Assembly (NCBI GenBank): GCA_022432975.1
Contig: CM039511.1
Location: 20,920,557-20,984,556, forward strand
DNA length: 64,000 nt
Source: Begonia masoniana
Lineage: Eukaryota; Streptophyta; Magnoliopsida; Cucurbitales; Begoniaceae
Reading direction: 5' to 3'
The position numbers were made by a program, and so were the translations under genes. Of this stretch, positions 43,670 through 54,600 are shown one piece after another. Within the stretch, counting starts at the first letter, position 1, and each line of letters opens with the position of its first letter. A model generated the notes under the pieces. The model did not search any database. It was not told where the DNA came from and saw only the letters and a list, made by a program, of their open reading frames with translations.

Positions 43670-46043
43670 CTACCTCTGATGTGTCTCGAAACTCGAAAAA
43701 GTATTTTAATCAAAAAATCCACTAAATTGGATCATCCATGCCATCATAGCATGGAAAATCCAATTTGGTGATTTTAGGTGCAAGATAGCCTCGGTCGAGA
43801 GGCTACAATGAGGCCCACGAGAAGATTGAACATATTGTCATGTCCTTGCCACTCGTAGAAAAACAAGCAAACATACTCTCCATGATATGAATCGTAACAA
43901 TAATAGTGAGATTCAAAGAAAATAATATAAATTATTCTAAATCAATTTCGAAACACAAACACAATTAGCAGATTTTGACTCTTTTTCTATGAAAAGATAA
44001 AAATCAAAGGTATAATATTGATGAAAGATGAAAACGTTGACCTATTATCTATAAAAAAAAAAAACTAAGAACAAAATGTATGAGAAAGATTGTAGATGTC
44101 ACACTCAACAAAACTAAGAAGATTGTAAGTGATAAGTCTAGAGAGATAATTCAAAGTCTTCTTTAATATCAAAACTAAAATTGTCTACAAAACAACCAAA
44201 CTTTAATTCTAATAGTAATCTTATTAATGATAAAATTGAAAATAAGACAATCATAATTAAAACATAATAAAATTATTTTAAAATAAAAAAATGATAGAAC
44301 TTAAAAAGCGAGCCAGTGAAGTGGGGTGTCACACATAATCCTCTCGAGGTTGAAAGAATATTTGTCCTCAAATCTTGTTATTTTTCAAAGATGTCTTCGG
44401 GTGATAAGAGTGATTTTCTCCCTAAAATAATAAAATAACAATAGCTTGAAGATAATTTTGATCAAATAATTTTATTCTTAGCCTCAAGTTATTAAATAGG
44501 TGAGCAACTTCTTACTAAATAAGAAATAATTCATTCTTAGAAGAGTTATACTCTCCTAATCATAACAAAATTTTATTGAAAGGAAATAGCATTAACTCAA
44601 AGAAAATAATAATAGTTGATTGATGTAATTACTCCCTTCACATGATTCTTGGTCCTTGACGTGTTATAATTCCAATAGGAGGAACAACGTCAAAGGTGAG
44701 GATATTTATCCATGACTTCTCAATATTGCAACTTGGAAGCACCCAAAATGCGTTTCTTTCACAAATAATGTTACCTGTACCTTCTTATTTCTCTCTTAAA
44801 TAATTTATTGTCATGTCAAACAGTTATTGATGCAATTAAAGTACAGTTAATGTAATAAATAACTTTTTATATTAATTGCACCAATAATTATGTGACACAT
44901 CAACAAATATTTTAAAAGAGAAAAATAAGAGAATTCATATAACATTACTCTCTTTCACATGAAACTCAAACAACGTTAATAGTGTGAAAGAAAGAGAATA
45001 ATGGAATAATTCATCGTTGCAAAAATCAAGTTGAGTTTGTAAAGTAAGAAATTCATTACTTACACTCCTCTTTCATTTGACTACACATTTATCAAAACTA
45101 ACAACAAACACTTCTTTCTTTCAACTATCCTTAAGTAAGTTGTTGCCAAATAGTTGTCCAAAAGACTTGGGAAAGTCTCTTAGGTGAACTTGTTTAGCAT
45201 TCCTCCCTTTTTCTTTACTTATAAATATTCTTATGAAATAAATAATTTATTTTCTGGATCTCAATTTTAAACAAATTAAAATATTTCAACAAGTACAAAG
45301 ACTTTAAAATAATAATGAAGTAAGGATAAATATTTTTAATTTTTTTTTCAAGATTTCGACGCGTTTTTAAATTGATTTTCTTCAAAAATGGATCGACACT
45401 CTATTCCAACACCTTCCCTCACTTGTCGAAATTGTTCATCCACGTCACCTTTAAAACCATCGTCCCTAATTATAATCCTACTAGTACTAATAGTGTGATC
45501 AACGCTGAATTTAAATTTACAAATAAATGTCACTTTTTTGTAATACATTCACTCATTAAGACTACATTAGATGAAAGTTTTGACCATGTTTTCCCAATTA
45601 TTATTAGTCCGTTCACCGGCGTGTAGCAAAATTTATGTATTCTCTGTCTATCTTGTACGAATTTACAATTGGATTTTACATTTAAAATGATGTGAGATTA
45701 GAATTTAAAAGTAAGCACAAACTTGATCGAATCATAATTCAAACTGGAACTATCAGTCCCAATTTGGTTCGGTTTTCACCTTTATAGAATTAGACTCAGC
45801 TTTAGATAAAGTGGAAATGAGAGTCACGGCTAGGTTTACAATTTTGGTGATCAAAAATCACAAAAATAGAACCCAATGCGGGTCAAAAATTCAATCCAAA
45901 TAAGTAATAACCCAATCCAAAAAAAAAGAACTGGCTCAACAAAAAATATATGAAAAATAATTTTTATTTTAAATTTTGGAGCCGAAATGGAATTAGGCCA
46001 TAAAATCGGTTCAATTGCAATTTGACTCCGAATATTGGAAACT
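43670..46043. other. AT-rich intergenic sequence, no gene recognised
   Basis: Stops in all frames. The last 330 bases contain GGTTCGGTTTTCACC and related words that continue to the right of the copia insertion (50917-50990, CAGTTCGAACCAGTTC, GGAACCGAACC). The copia element therefore landed in an older repeat of the kind made by non-autonomous hAT elements; this is an inference from wording only. Confidence 0.45.
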
Positions 46044-47004
46044 TGAAAGATCAAGGTTAGTGACCCGATGTTATAAAGTGTTATAACACTTCGTGTGACA
46101 CCGGTTATAAATACGATATAGGACAATATTAAAAATGCAAAAATTAACGACACAGGAGGTTGTTAACGCAGTTCGGCAATCAGCCTACATCTGCGGGGCC
46201 ACGCCCAGATATGAAAACATTTCACAAGTTCAAACAAGGTTACAAGACACTCGGACTAAAATAAAATAAGACTCCCTCTTATATTTGATGCCGCTTCCTT
46301 CAACCTTCACAAGTGAAACTGTTTTGCGAGCTCCCCTCGACTTAAATGTGACAAGCTCCCCTTGTCTAAGATGGCAAGCTCCCCTTGCCCACGATAAAAA
46401 TAACAATCACAAGAATAAATTCCTATGACACTGTCTATGACGCTTGACAATGTCTTCGGATATGATCACCCAGAACAGGCTTCAACAAACCAGTCTTTGA
46501 CAAGACTGAATCAATTAAACACATACACCACACAGAAACGTGGGTGAAGAATAAAGACGCTCAGATCAATAGAGAGATTCCACAAACACAAATAATAGCG
46601 TCGGCACCTTTCAACATAAAAAGAAAAGACTTTTATATCAAGAGCAAGGTGCAGTTCTGTTTCTCTCAGCAATATCTTCTCGAAACAGACTCTTCATTCA
46701 AATAATAATATCCCACGAAATCAGCAAAGGATCCGAAAATCACTGCCACACAAATTTAGCGCAGTGACACTTTGAATGACGCTTTAGTAAAGAATCCCAA
46801 ATAATTAGGGATATGAACCAAGTTTGTTACGATTCCTTTTCCAGCAAATCACATTTGAATTGACAAAATATTCTGCCAAATATCTTCTCCAATATTGAAG
46901 GATAGAATAATATATATTTCAAAATAATATAATTTCCAAAAAGATATATAACCAAAAATAATCTTTTGCCAAAAATATAATGCCAACACATCGTTGCATT
47001 AACA
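46044..47004 (-). mobile_element. 3' LTR (element orientation) of the young copia element, 961 bp
   Basis: TGAAAGATCAAGG...GTTGCATTAACA. Differences from the other LTR are CACAGGAGG/CACATGAGG, TTCACAAG/TTCACGAG and AAAATAAAAT/AAAACAAAAT. An internal CAAGCTCCCCTTG-type short repeat lies at 46325-46392. Confidence 0.96.
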
Positions 47005-47016
47005 ATCTCCCCCTTT
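47005..47016 (-). other. Polypurine tract of the young copia element
   Basis: On the minus strand AAAGGGGGAGAT lies directly before the LTR start TGTTAATGC. Confidence 0.85.
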
Positions 47017-47722
47017 GGCATTTTTTGGCAAAACATAACTCCCCCTGAAGGAGAGAACTCGAAACTCCCCCTGAATGAGAAGTTCTTGAACCAGACAAAT
47101 CACTATAATGTCAATTCAAATAGTAGCACCAATATAGGAGATAACCACAACATTTAAAAAATAGGAAATTTCCACAGCATCATAAAAGCAATTAATCTCC
47201 AAAACTACTCCCCCTTTTTGCCATAAAAAGACAAACAGGAACCGCCAATGTCAAGCAAGCATGTGCATAGCATCCAGCAAGAGAGAAATACTGAAAAAAG
47301 TCTCATAGAAATGACAAACAAACATCTAACCAGATTGATCAAGGGTAGCAGGATCTTCGGTAGTGACATTTGGTGTAACATGTTCAGGAGATGTGGCAAT
47401 TTGGGAAATAAACCCAAAGATATATCCACAATTAACTTCCAACAGATTTGAAAAATACATCCAGAATCCCATAAATATATTGTATCTCCCATATTTTCTG
47501 AAATTCCGCCAAAATTTCATAAACATTATGGAAATAAACCATAAATCCTTCCACAAATTGCGAAATAAACTCAAGGTGTCACAAAAAGGAACGAAATCTT
47601 CATAGAAAATCACATGTGTCATGCAGGACGTTGAAGACCAAGAATAGCAAAGAAATTGCCTTTTTTTTTTTTTTTAATTTAAGAAAGCAAAAAAATAAAA
47701 ACAACACTTTCAAGAACATTCT
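47017..47722 (-). other. Non-coding 3' internal region of the copia element
   Basis: Between the end of the gag-protease frame and the polypurine tract. It contains several extra CTCCCCCT blocks (minus-strand purine runs near 47040, 47065 and 47205) and a T-run at 47661-47674. Stops in all frames; no remains of integrase or RT were recognised. Confidence 0.7.
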
Positions 47723-49885
47723 TCAGAGAATGCAAAGGCCCAGAGCTGACCTTGGTTCGCATGTAGACAGTGATGAAATGAGATAGCAATTATCAGAAGA
47801 CCTTATTCTTTCGATGATGCATTTATTTGTATGATCCGAGACAACACATTTGTTGTGAGTGAAATGCACCTTCAGATTTTGATCACACAACTGACTTATG
47901 CTGATAAGATTCGCTTTCAAACCTTTTACAAGAAGAACATTTTCCAGAGGAGGCAGTCCTGGAACGTCTAGTGTTCCCTTTCCAACGACATTTTCTGTGA
48001 CGCCGTTTCCAAATGTTACTTTTTCCAGACCTCCTGATGTGATATTCTTTAAGAATCTTGCTTCACTTGTCATATGTCTAGAAGATCCACTGTCAAAGCA
48101 CCATGCATCAACAGATGATGCCTTTAGAGAAGTATGAGCAACATTACACTTACCAATGGTTTTCTTTATCCATTTCTGTTTGGGAAATCTGTATGAAGAG
48201 ATATATCTAGCAGTACCTTTTCTCAAGTCATCAAGATAAGCAAAGCACCTGGGACGAATATGACCTTGATGAAAACAATAATGGAAAATTGGAATAAATT
48301 TGATACCTTTATGCTTGGGAACATGAAGATTGGACTTCATCTGATGACTGTCTTTAGAGTTAGATTTCTGTTCAGTTTTGTTGATGGATATTGCAACTTT
48401 CTTCCCTTTATTTTCAGCATCGATGTTTGACACTTTCGGTGACATTGAGCATTCTCCTTTGTAACCAATCCCAGAGGTATCATCACATGATCTTCTGGCC
48501 ATTAGAATATCATCAAGAATAGAGGAACCTGAGTTTAGCATTCTAACATTCTTCTTCATGTGATTCAGTTCATTTGACAACCGCTCTATCTCATTCTGGC
48601 TTGATTTCAGTTTAGCTTCCAAATCAATAACACAATCTTGAAGACTTCCATTTTCGTTTTTCAGACTTCCAATCTGTCTTCGAAGATGTTGATTTATTTC
48701 AACCAATTCTGTCCACTTCTTATTTTCATTGATAAGATCTTCTTTTGTAATTTCTTCTGTATCATCATCGCTGTTTTCATATATACTTTCAGAGACATTT
48801 TGAGTGACGCTATCAAAACTTGTAGGTTTAGCTTTAGCAACCAGCGCCATATTTCGGTTTGAGATTTCATCTTCTTTTTCTGAATCACTCTCACTCCAGG
48901 TTGTGTTGAGAGAAGTCTTTTTCTTCTTCAAGGTATTTGCACATTCAGCCTGAATATGTCCATAACCATCACATTCTCGACATTTAATTCCTCTGTTATT
49001 CAAGAACTTTCCTGAAGTTTGATTTTCGTCTTTGGACTTCTTAAAACTTGTAGAGTCATTCTTGGTGTTAGTGACATTTTGCTTGACACCACGATTATTT
49101 CTTCCAAATTTCTTCAACACTTTACTGAATTTTCTGGATATCAATGCTAAAGATTCTTCCAGATCATCTTCATTGGATTCTTCAGAATTTTGCATCTCTG
49201 CTTTTAAAGCCAGGTCTTTCACCCTTTTTGTTTCCACATTTCCATCGAAATTCATCTCAAATGTTTGAAGAGAACCCATCAGCTCTTCTAATTTCATTTT
49301 GGTGATATCTTTTGCTTCTTCAATTGCTGTAACTTTATAAGCAAAGCGTTGCGGCAGTGATCTTAGAGTCTTTCTCACAAGTTTCTCTTCAGAAATAGTT
49401 TCTCCAAGAGCAAAAGCTTCATTAGCAATGTCACAGAGTCTTGCATTAAATTCGGTAATATTTTCATCATCATGCATCTTCAAGTTCTCAAATTTTGTTG
49501 TTAAAAACTGCATTTTTGATAGCTTTACTGCTGAAGTACCTTCATAAGTGATCTGAAGAATATCCCAAGCCTTTTTAGCAGACTCACATGTAGAGATAAG
49601 TCTGAATTGAGTTGGATCAACACCATTAAATATAACATTAAGAGCCTTTGAGTTACTATTTGCTAGAACATTTTCAGTGACGGACCAGCTTTCTTCAGGT
49701 TTGATAGATGTGACTCCTTCTTTGCTTATAATCATTGGTGGGTCCCAACCTGTTATAATAGATTTCCAGGCTTTTTCATCAACAGCCTTAATAAAAGCTT
49801 TCATTCGAGCTTTCCAGTAAGCATAATTGTATCCATTTAGCAAGGGTGGACGCACTGTTGAACCTCCTTCTTTCATGGAGTCCAT
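47723..49885 (-). CDS. Ty1/copia Gag-protease polyprotein, intact, truncated before integrase
   Basis: 720 codons from ATG 49885. Residues about 17-35 hold LNGYNYAYWKARMKAF (DUF4219-like). The UBN2-type capsid follows, with ESAKKAWDILQ, KLSKMQFLTTKFENLKM and RTLRSLPQRF. CCHC knuckle CRECDGYGHIQAEC is at about 301-314. A second, degenerate knuckle FHYCFHQGHIRPRC is near 540 (first Cys replaced). Protease active site is DSGSSRHMT at about 596-604. The frame reaches the start of the GAG pre-integrase region (NCYLISS) and ends soon after, where autonomous relatives continue to the HHCC of integrase. It should make cytoplasmic particles and process itself, but cannot reverse-transcribe alone. The open frame and young LTRs suggest recent or current capability in trans. 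Confidence 0.95.
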   Translation of the reverse strand: MDSMKEGGSTVRPPLLNGYNYAYWKARMKAFIKAVDEKAWKSIITGWDPPMIISKEGVTSIKPEESWSVTENVLANSNSKALNVIFNGVDPTQFRLISTCESAKKAWDILQITYEGTSAVKLSKMQFLTTKFENLKMHDDENITEFNARLCDIANEAFALGETISEEKLVRKTLRSLPQRFAYKVTAIEEAKDITKMKLEELMGSLQTFEMNFDGNVETKRVKDLALKAEMQNSEESNEDDLEESLALISRKFSKVLKKFGRNNRGVKQNVTNTKNDSTSFKKSKDENQTSGKFLNNRGIKCRECDGYGHIQAECANTLKKKKTSLNTTWSESDSEKEDEISNRNMALVAKAKPTSFDSVTQNVSESIYENSDDDTEEITKEDLINENKKWTELVEINQHLRRQIGSLKNENGSLQDCVIDLEAKLKSSQNEIERLSNELNHMKKNVRMLNSGSSILDDILMARRSCDDTSGIGYKGECSMSPKVSNIDAENKGKKVAISINKTEQKSNSKDSHQMKSNLHVPKHKGIKFIPIFHYCFHQGHIRPRCFAYLDDLRKGTARYISSYRFPKQKWIKKTIGKCNVAHTSLKASSVDAWCFDSGSSRHMTSEARFLKNITSGGLEKVTFGNGVTENVVGKGTLDVPGLPPLENVLLVKGLKANLISISQLCDQNLKVHFTHNKCVVSDHTNKCIIERIRSSDNCYLISSLSTCEPRSALGLCIL

Positions 49886-49941
49886 CGTAGTAAAACCAAG
49901 ATCAAGTCCCGCGGATCTCGCCTAAGAAACAGAGACGTCCC

Positions 49942-49953
49942 GCTCTGATACCA
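49942..49953 (-). other. Primer-binding site of the young copia element
   Basis: GCTCTGATACCA, reverse complement of TGGTATCAGAGC, next to the LTR start at 49956. Confidence 0.9.
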
Positions 49954-49955
49954 AT

Positions 49956-50916
49956 TGAAAGATCAAGGTTAGTGACCCGATGTTATAAAGTGTTATAACA
50001 CTTCGTGTGACACCGGTTATAAATACGATATAGGACAATATTAAAAATGCAAAAATTAACGACACATGAGGTTGTTAACGCAGTTCGGCAATCAGCCTAC
50101 ATCTGCGGGGCCACGCCCAGATATGAAAACATTTCACGAGTTCAAACAAGGTTACAAGACACTCGGACTAAAACAAAATAAGACTCCCTCTTATATTTGA
50201 TGCCGCTTCCTTCAACCTTCACAAGTGAAACTGTTTTGCGAGCTCCCCTCGACTTAAATGTGACAAGCTCCCCTTGTCTAAGATGGCAAGCTCCCCTTGC
50301 CCACGATAAAAATAACAATCACAAGAATAAATTCCTATGACACTGTCTATGACGCTTGACAATGTCTTCGGATATGATCACCCAGAACAGGCTTCAACAA
50401 ACCAGTCTTTGACAAGACTGAATCAATTAAACACATACACCACACAGAAACGTGGGTGAAGAATAAAGACGCTCAGATCAATAGAGAGATTCCACAAACA
50501 CAAATAATAGCGTCGGCACCTTTCAACATAAAAAGAAAAGACTTTTATATCAAGAGCAAGGTGCAGTTCTGTTTCTCTCAGCAATATCTTCTCGAAACAG
50601 ACTCTTCATTCAAATAATAATATCCCACGAAATCAGCAAAGGATCCGAAAATCACTGCCACACAAATTTAGCGCAGTGACACTTTGAATGACGCTTTAGT
50701 AAAGAATCCCAAATAATTAGGGATATGAACCAAGTTTGTTACGATTCCTTTTCCAGCAAATCACATTTGAATTGACAAAATATTCTGCCAAATATCTTCT
50801 CCAATATTGAAGGATAGAATAATATATATTTCAAAATAATATAATTTCCAAAAAGATATATAACCAAAAATAATCTTTTGCCAAAAATATAATGCCAACA
50901 CATCGTTGCATTAACA
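49956..50916 (-). mobile_element. 5' LTR (element orientation) of the young copia element, 961 bp
   Basis: Same ends and length as the left LTR. Its outer end lies about 720 bp upstream of the predicted start codon of the kinase gene. Confidence 0.96.
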
Positions 50917-51638
50917 AAACTGTTTGGCCACAGTTCGAACCAGTTCTCAGGCGGAACCGAACCTGACAGGCTTGTGTCCAGCGCTATACATTACACAATT
51001 TTTACGTGTAAACACGTGGTTGGTTATATTTATTCAGAAATTCTTTATTTTTGCCTTGCATGATATTGGAGATAGCTAATTATAATTAATATATTCTCTT
51101 AATTATAAATTAAATTAAAAAAAAATATTTTAATTAAAAAGGGGGAGACATTGACGCTGACCTTTATCTTACCGTTAATCAGTACTTTTCCGTTATCAGC
51201 GCACGTTAGTCAGGGACAGAAGTATGTGCGCATCCCTCTGCTTTCTCACGCATCAAAACAAAAAAACGTGAAGTAATCAAATCTAGAAAAAAAGCAAAAG
51301 CTTCTTCAGTACTACTGATTGCAGAGTGAGGGCGAAGAAACCCCATACAAGCATTCGTAATCTCTCTCACTTCTCTGAGAGCACCGCCCGCTTTTCTTTC
51401 TATTTCATTCGGGAATGGATACTTTGATCTGACCTTGGAATTTCGAGTTGCGAATTTGCCCTGTGGAATTTTGACTGTCGGATTCTCTTCTATTTTGTTG
51501 CTACTGTTGTTGGTGTGCGGATTGTGCCGTAGCTTCAGCTTTCTTTGGATATTGTGTGCATTTTCATCTTGATCTTGTCATTGTTTCTATCCAAGTCTCT
51601 CAGATCTGATGCCTTCACGGTAATCGACTGCGGGAGCG
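50917..51638 (+). promoter_or_regulatory. Upstream region and 5' leader of the receptor-like kinase gene
   Basis: An AT-rich part (51065-51140) is followed by a less AT-rich leader-like stretch from about 51230. Two very short upstream frames lie in the probable leader: ATG at 51415 (five codons, stop at 51430) and ATG at 51609 (four codons, stop at 51621). No clear TATA box stands at a convincing distance from a start site, so the transcription start is not placed. Confidence 0.45.
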
Positions 51639-54600
51639 ATGTCAGTGCTCACAGCTTCTAACTCTCCCGGTATTTCTAGACTCTTACACTTTTTCCTAAT
51701 TGTATTGTTTTGTTTTATGATTTTTGTTAAAAAAATGTCGGTAGCCATTGCCATCCGTCTGCCAGCTGAAAAATGAATGAAATGTTAGACTAGAGGGTTC
51801 TAAGGGAAACAGTATGGAACAACAAAATACATAATAAAATCTCCGTTGTAATTTGCAAATTTGGTGATACATAGGAGCTATTTGAGATAGAATTTTGTTG
51901 CAATATCTCGTTACAACTCATTGAAATCTTAGCCTTCACCAATAGCTAGACTAGATTTCGGCTTTGCTTGAGAAATTTTTATAGGATTGCCCTTGCTGAA
52001 TGCATAATTTGCGTAATATCTGATTCCTATTTTTTTGTTTCAAAAGAATTGGTAGAAAGGTAATCGATAAGTTATGTAGCCATCGGATCATTATATTATA
52101 AACTTTAAGACTGCTCTCGACTGTATATTTCTGTTGTAAGATTTATCAGTTTTATAAATTTGCTTTTGTAATTTTTTCCCTTGAATATAGGAAACAATTT
52201 GCGACTGTTTACTTCCGACTGTTTCTGTACTTATTTTTTTGTGTTTGATGAACTAGAACTTCTGATGAATAAATCTCGTGAGATAGAAGTGTTGAGTTTG
52301 AAGGGGCATATTCGGGGCTCTTTTTCATGGCACTCAACATTGATTGGACATTATAGTACGGGGATATCAAAGGATGCATACTTATTGTCTTTGAAGTGTT
52401 TCCTTCTACTGTGTTATGTGATTTCCCAGACCAATGCCTCTGTCTCTAATGATTTGCTTATTTCACCATCAAGTATTGTGCTCCCAACTGCGCCAGCTAT
52501 CTCTGATTTGCCACTTCCAGCTTATATGCCACTTCTCCGTAGACAATGGCAAAAACATATATCACCTCATGGTGCACCGAGAGCTGTATCAGCACCCATC
52601 AACCCTCCATATTTTGGTCATCTATCTACTTCGGATCCATCACCTGCAAGCTCAAGTTTGTCTAGACCATTGATGAAGAAGAGTGGAATTGTACCTCCTA
52701 ATGCTGGATTCGAAAGCATTGCTCCAACACAGTCCAATGCTGGTTTACCTCAGCCCCCACTGTCTCCTGCTTCTGGTTAGTCACTGTTGTTTTTTTTTAG
52801 ATTCTTTTTTAATTTATTGTTAATTCTTTCATTTCAATAATTCATTTTTATAACAATAGTATTGAATAGCTGATATATTTCATCTCTTATTTTCTTCCTT
52901 GGTTCTTTGTTGGAGAGGCAGTTGATATATCTTGACCTTATCATTAATAATATGACACTGTTGTTAATCTTCAAATTTTTAATTTTAATAGTTCTATTTA
53001 TTATATTGGTTCTGACATTGGTTTTATTCTTCATTGTCAGACTGTTGCAAACCAGACATGGTTCTGAAGCGAGGAAGTCAAGATTGCCACTGTGTATATC
53101 CCATAAAGCTTGACCTTCTCCTTTTGAACGTCTCACAAAATCCTAATTGGAATCTTTTCCTTGAGGAATTAGCTTCCCAGCTCGGTTTGCGAGTTTCTCA
53201 GATTGACCTTATAAACTTCTATGTACTTAGCTATTCGAGATTAAATCTTTCAATGGACATAACTCCACATACAGGAATCAGTTTCTCTGCTAAGGATGCA
53301 GAGTCAATAAACTCTTCGCTTGCCATGCATAAGGTTCATTTAAACCCTACTTTAGTGGGAGACTATAAACTTCTCAATATGACCTGGTTTAAGCCCCCAC
53401 CTCCTTCTGAAGGTAATTTTCTTCTGCCTTCAACATTATGAATTAATTTAACAATTTCATAAATATCTAATTTAGCTTTAGTTATTTTGTTTCTCATTGC
53501 TAAAAATTAAAGCGAGGCAAATAGATGAACTAAATATATTTAATATGATTTTATTCTGGAAACTTGGTTTATCTCCATTAACTATATTGATGGTCCATTT
53601 GAAAATAAATTAATGATGTATTTGTCTTTCCAATGAATCTATTTTTCAGCTCCTCATGCAACACCATCTCCTGTGGCAACCCCTGTGTATCCATCATCAG
53701 CTTCTACATCAGCCCATTCTTCTAATAAAGGGAAACATTCATACCTGATTCTTATTCTCGGAATTGGTGCTGGTCTGCTGTTTATTGCCATTTTCTCCAT
53801 GCTGGTTTTGTGTTTGTACTTCTATCATAATAGGAAAACTAAAGCATCGCCAGTGATAGCAGGTATATATTTAAAAAAATTTCAAATCCATACTTATAAA
53901 TCTTCTTTTTATTTCTTTAATTATGCCACTCTGTGAACTTTTTGTACCGGACCAAAGTAGAATCCTTGTCACAAAACTCTTCACTAGTAACAAAATTAAC
54001 TTCTTTTATTGCTGACTTCATTACGGAATATATAAAATTCTTAGAGCCCCTGATGTCTCTTCCAAAATTGTCCAGCCTACTTAAGCTAGCAGTTAGCTTG
54101 AAAAGATGTAGAGACACTATACCATGTCTTCACTTGAATACTTTTTTTTTTTTTTTTGGGAAAGCATTATGTCAATAATTGTGTTCATTTATTTTTAATA
54201 TTTGTGTTTTAGACCTGAATATGGGAAATATGTTTTAAGATTTTACTTACAACTGAGAATACAAAGTTGTATCTTATCATGCATTTGTTATAGTTTTCAT
54301 GTTTTTTACATATCTCTGTTTTATTTTTAACTTGTAAGTTTGACAGTACAAAATATCATTATGGAATATGATCTCACTAATACACTGGAAGTGACTGATG
54401 CTGCTTGTCACTGAAGTAGAGCTTTACATTATCATTTAAAACAAACTAGGCAGTGGAAAAGGATTTGTAATGTTTCTTTTTTCAGAAAATTATGTTTTTC
54501 TTAGTTATACCTTTGAACTATATTTGTTTCTTTTAATTCCCCTTCCCCAGAAAAAACAAGAACTGTGGAAGCAGTTTCTGCTGGAGGATCTTTTGCCCAT

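Larger units (their letters stand above)
46044..50916 (-). mobile_element. Young non-autonomous Ty1/copia element (gag-protease only)
   Basis: 4873 bp with perfect TSD AAACT (46039-46043 and 50917-50921), two 961-bp LTRs differing at three positions, a primer-binding site next to the right LTR and a polypurine tract next to the left LTR, all in minus orientation. The internal region is 2951 bp with one intact 720-codon frame (gag, zinc knuckles, protease). Integrase, RT and RNase H are missing, so it must be mobilised in trans. The class matches what has been called TR-GAG elements in plants, with the protease region retained. Confidence 0.96.

Noticed and set aside
45851..46153. Hydrophobic 100-codon minus-strand frame
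   Set aside because: Crosses the boundary of the young copia element, so it cannot be an old gene.
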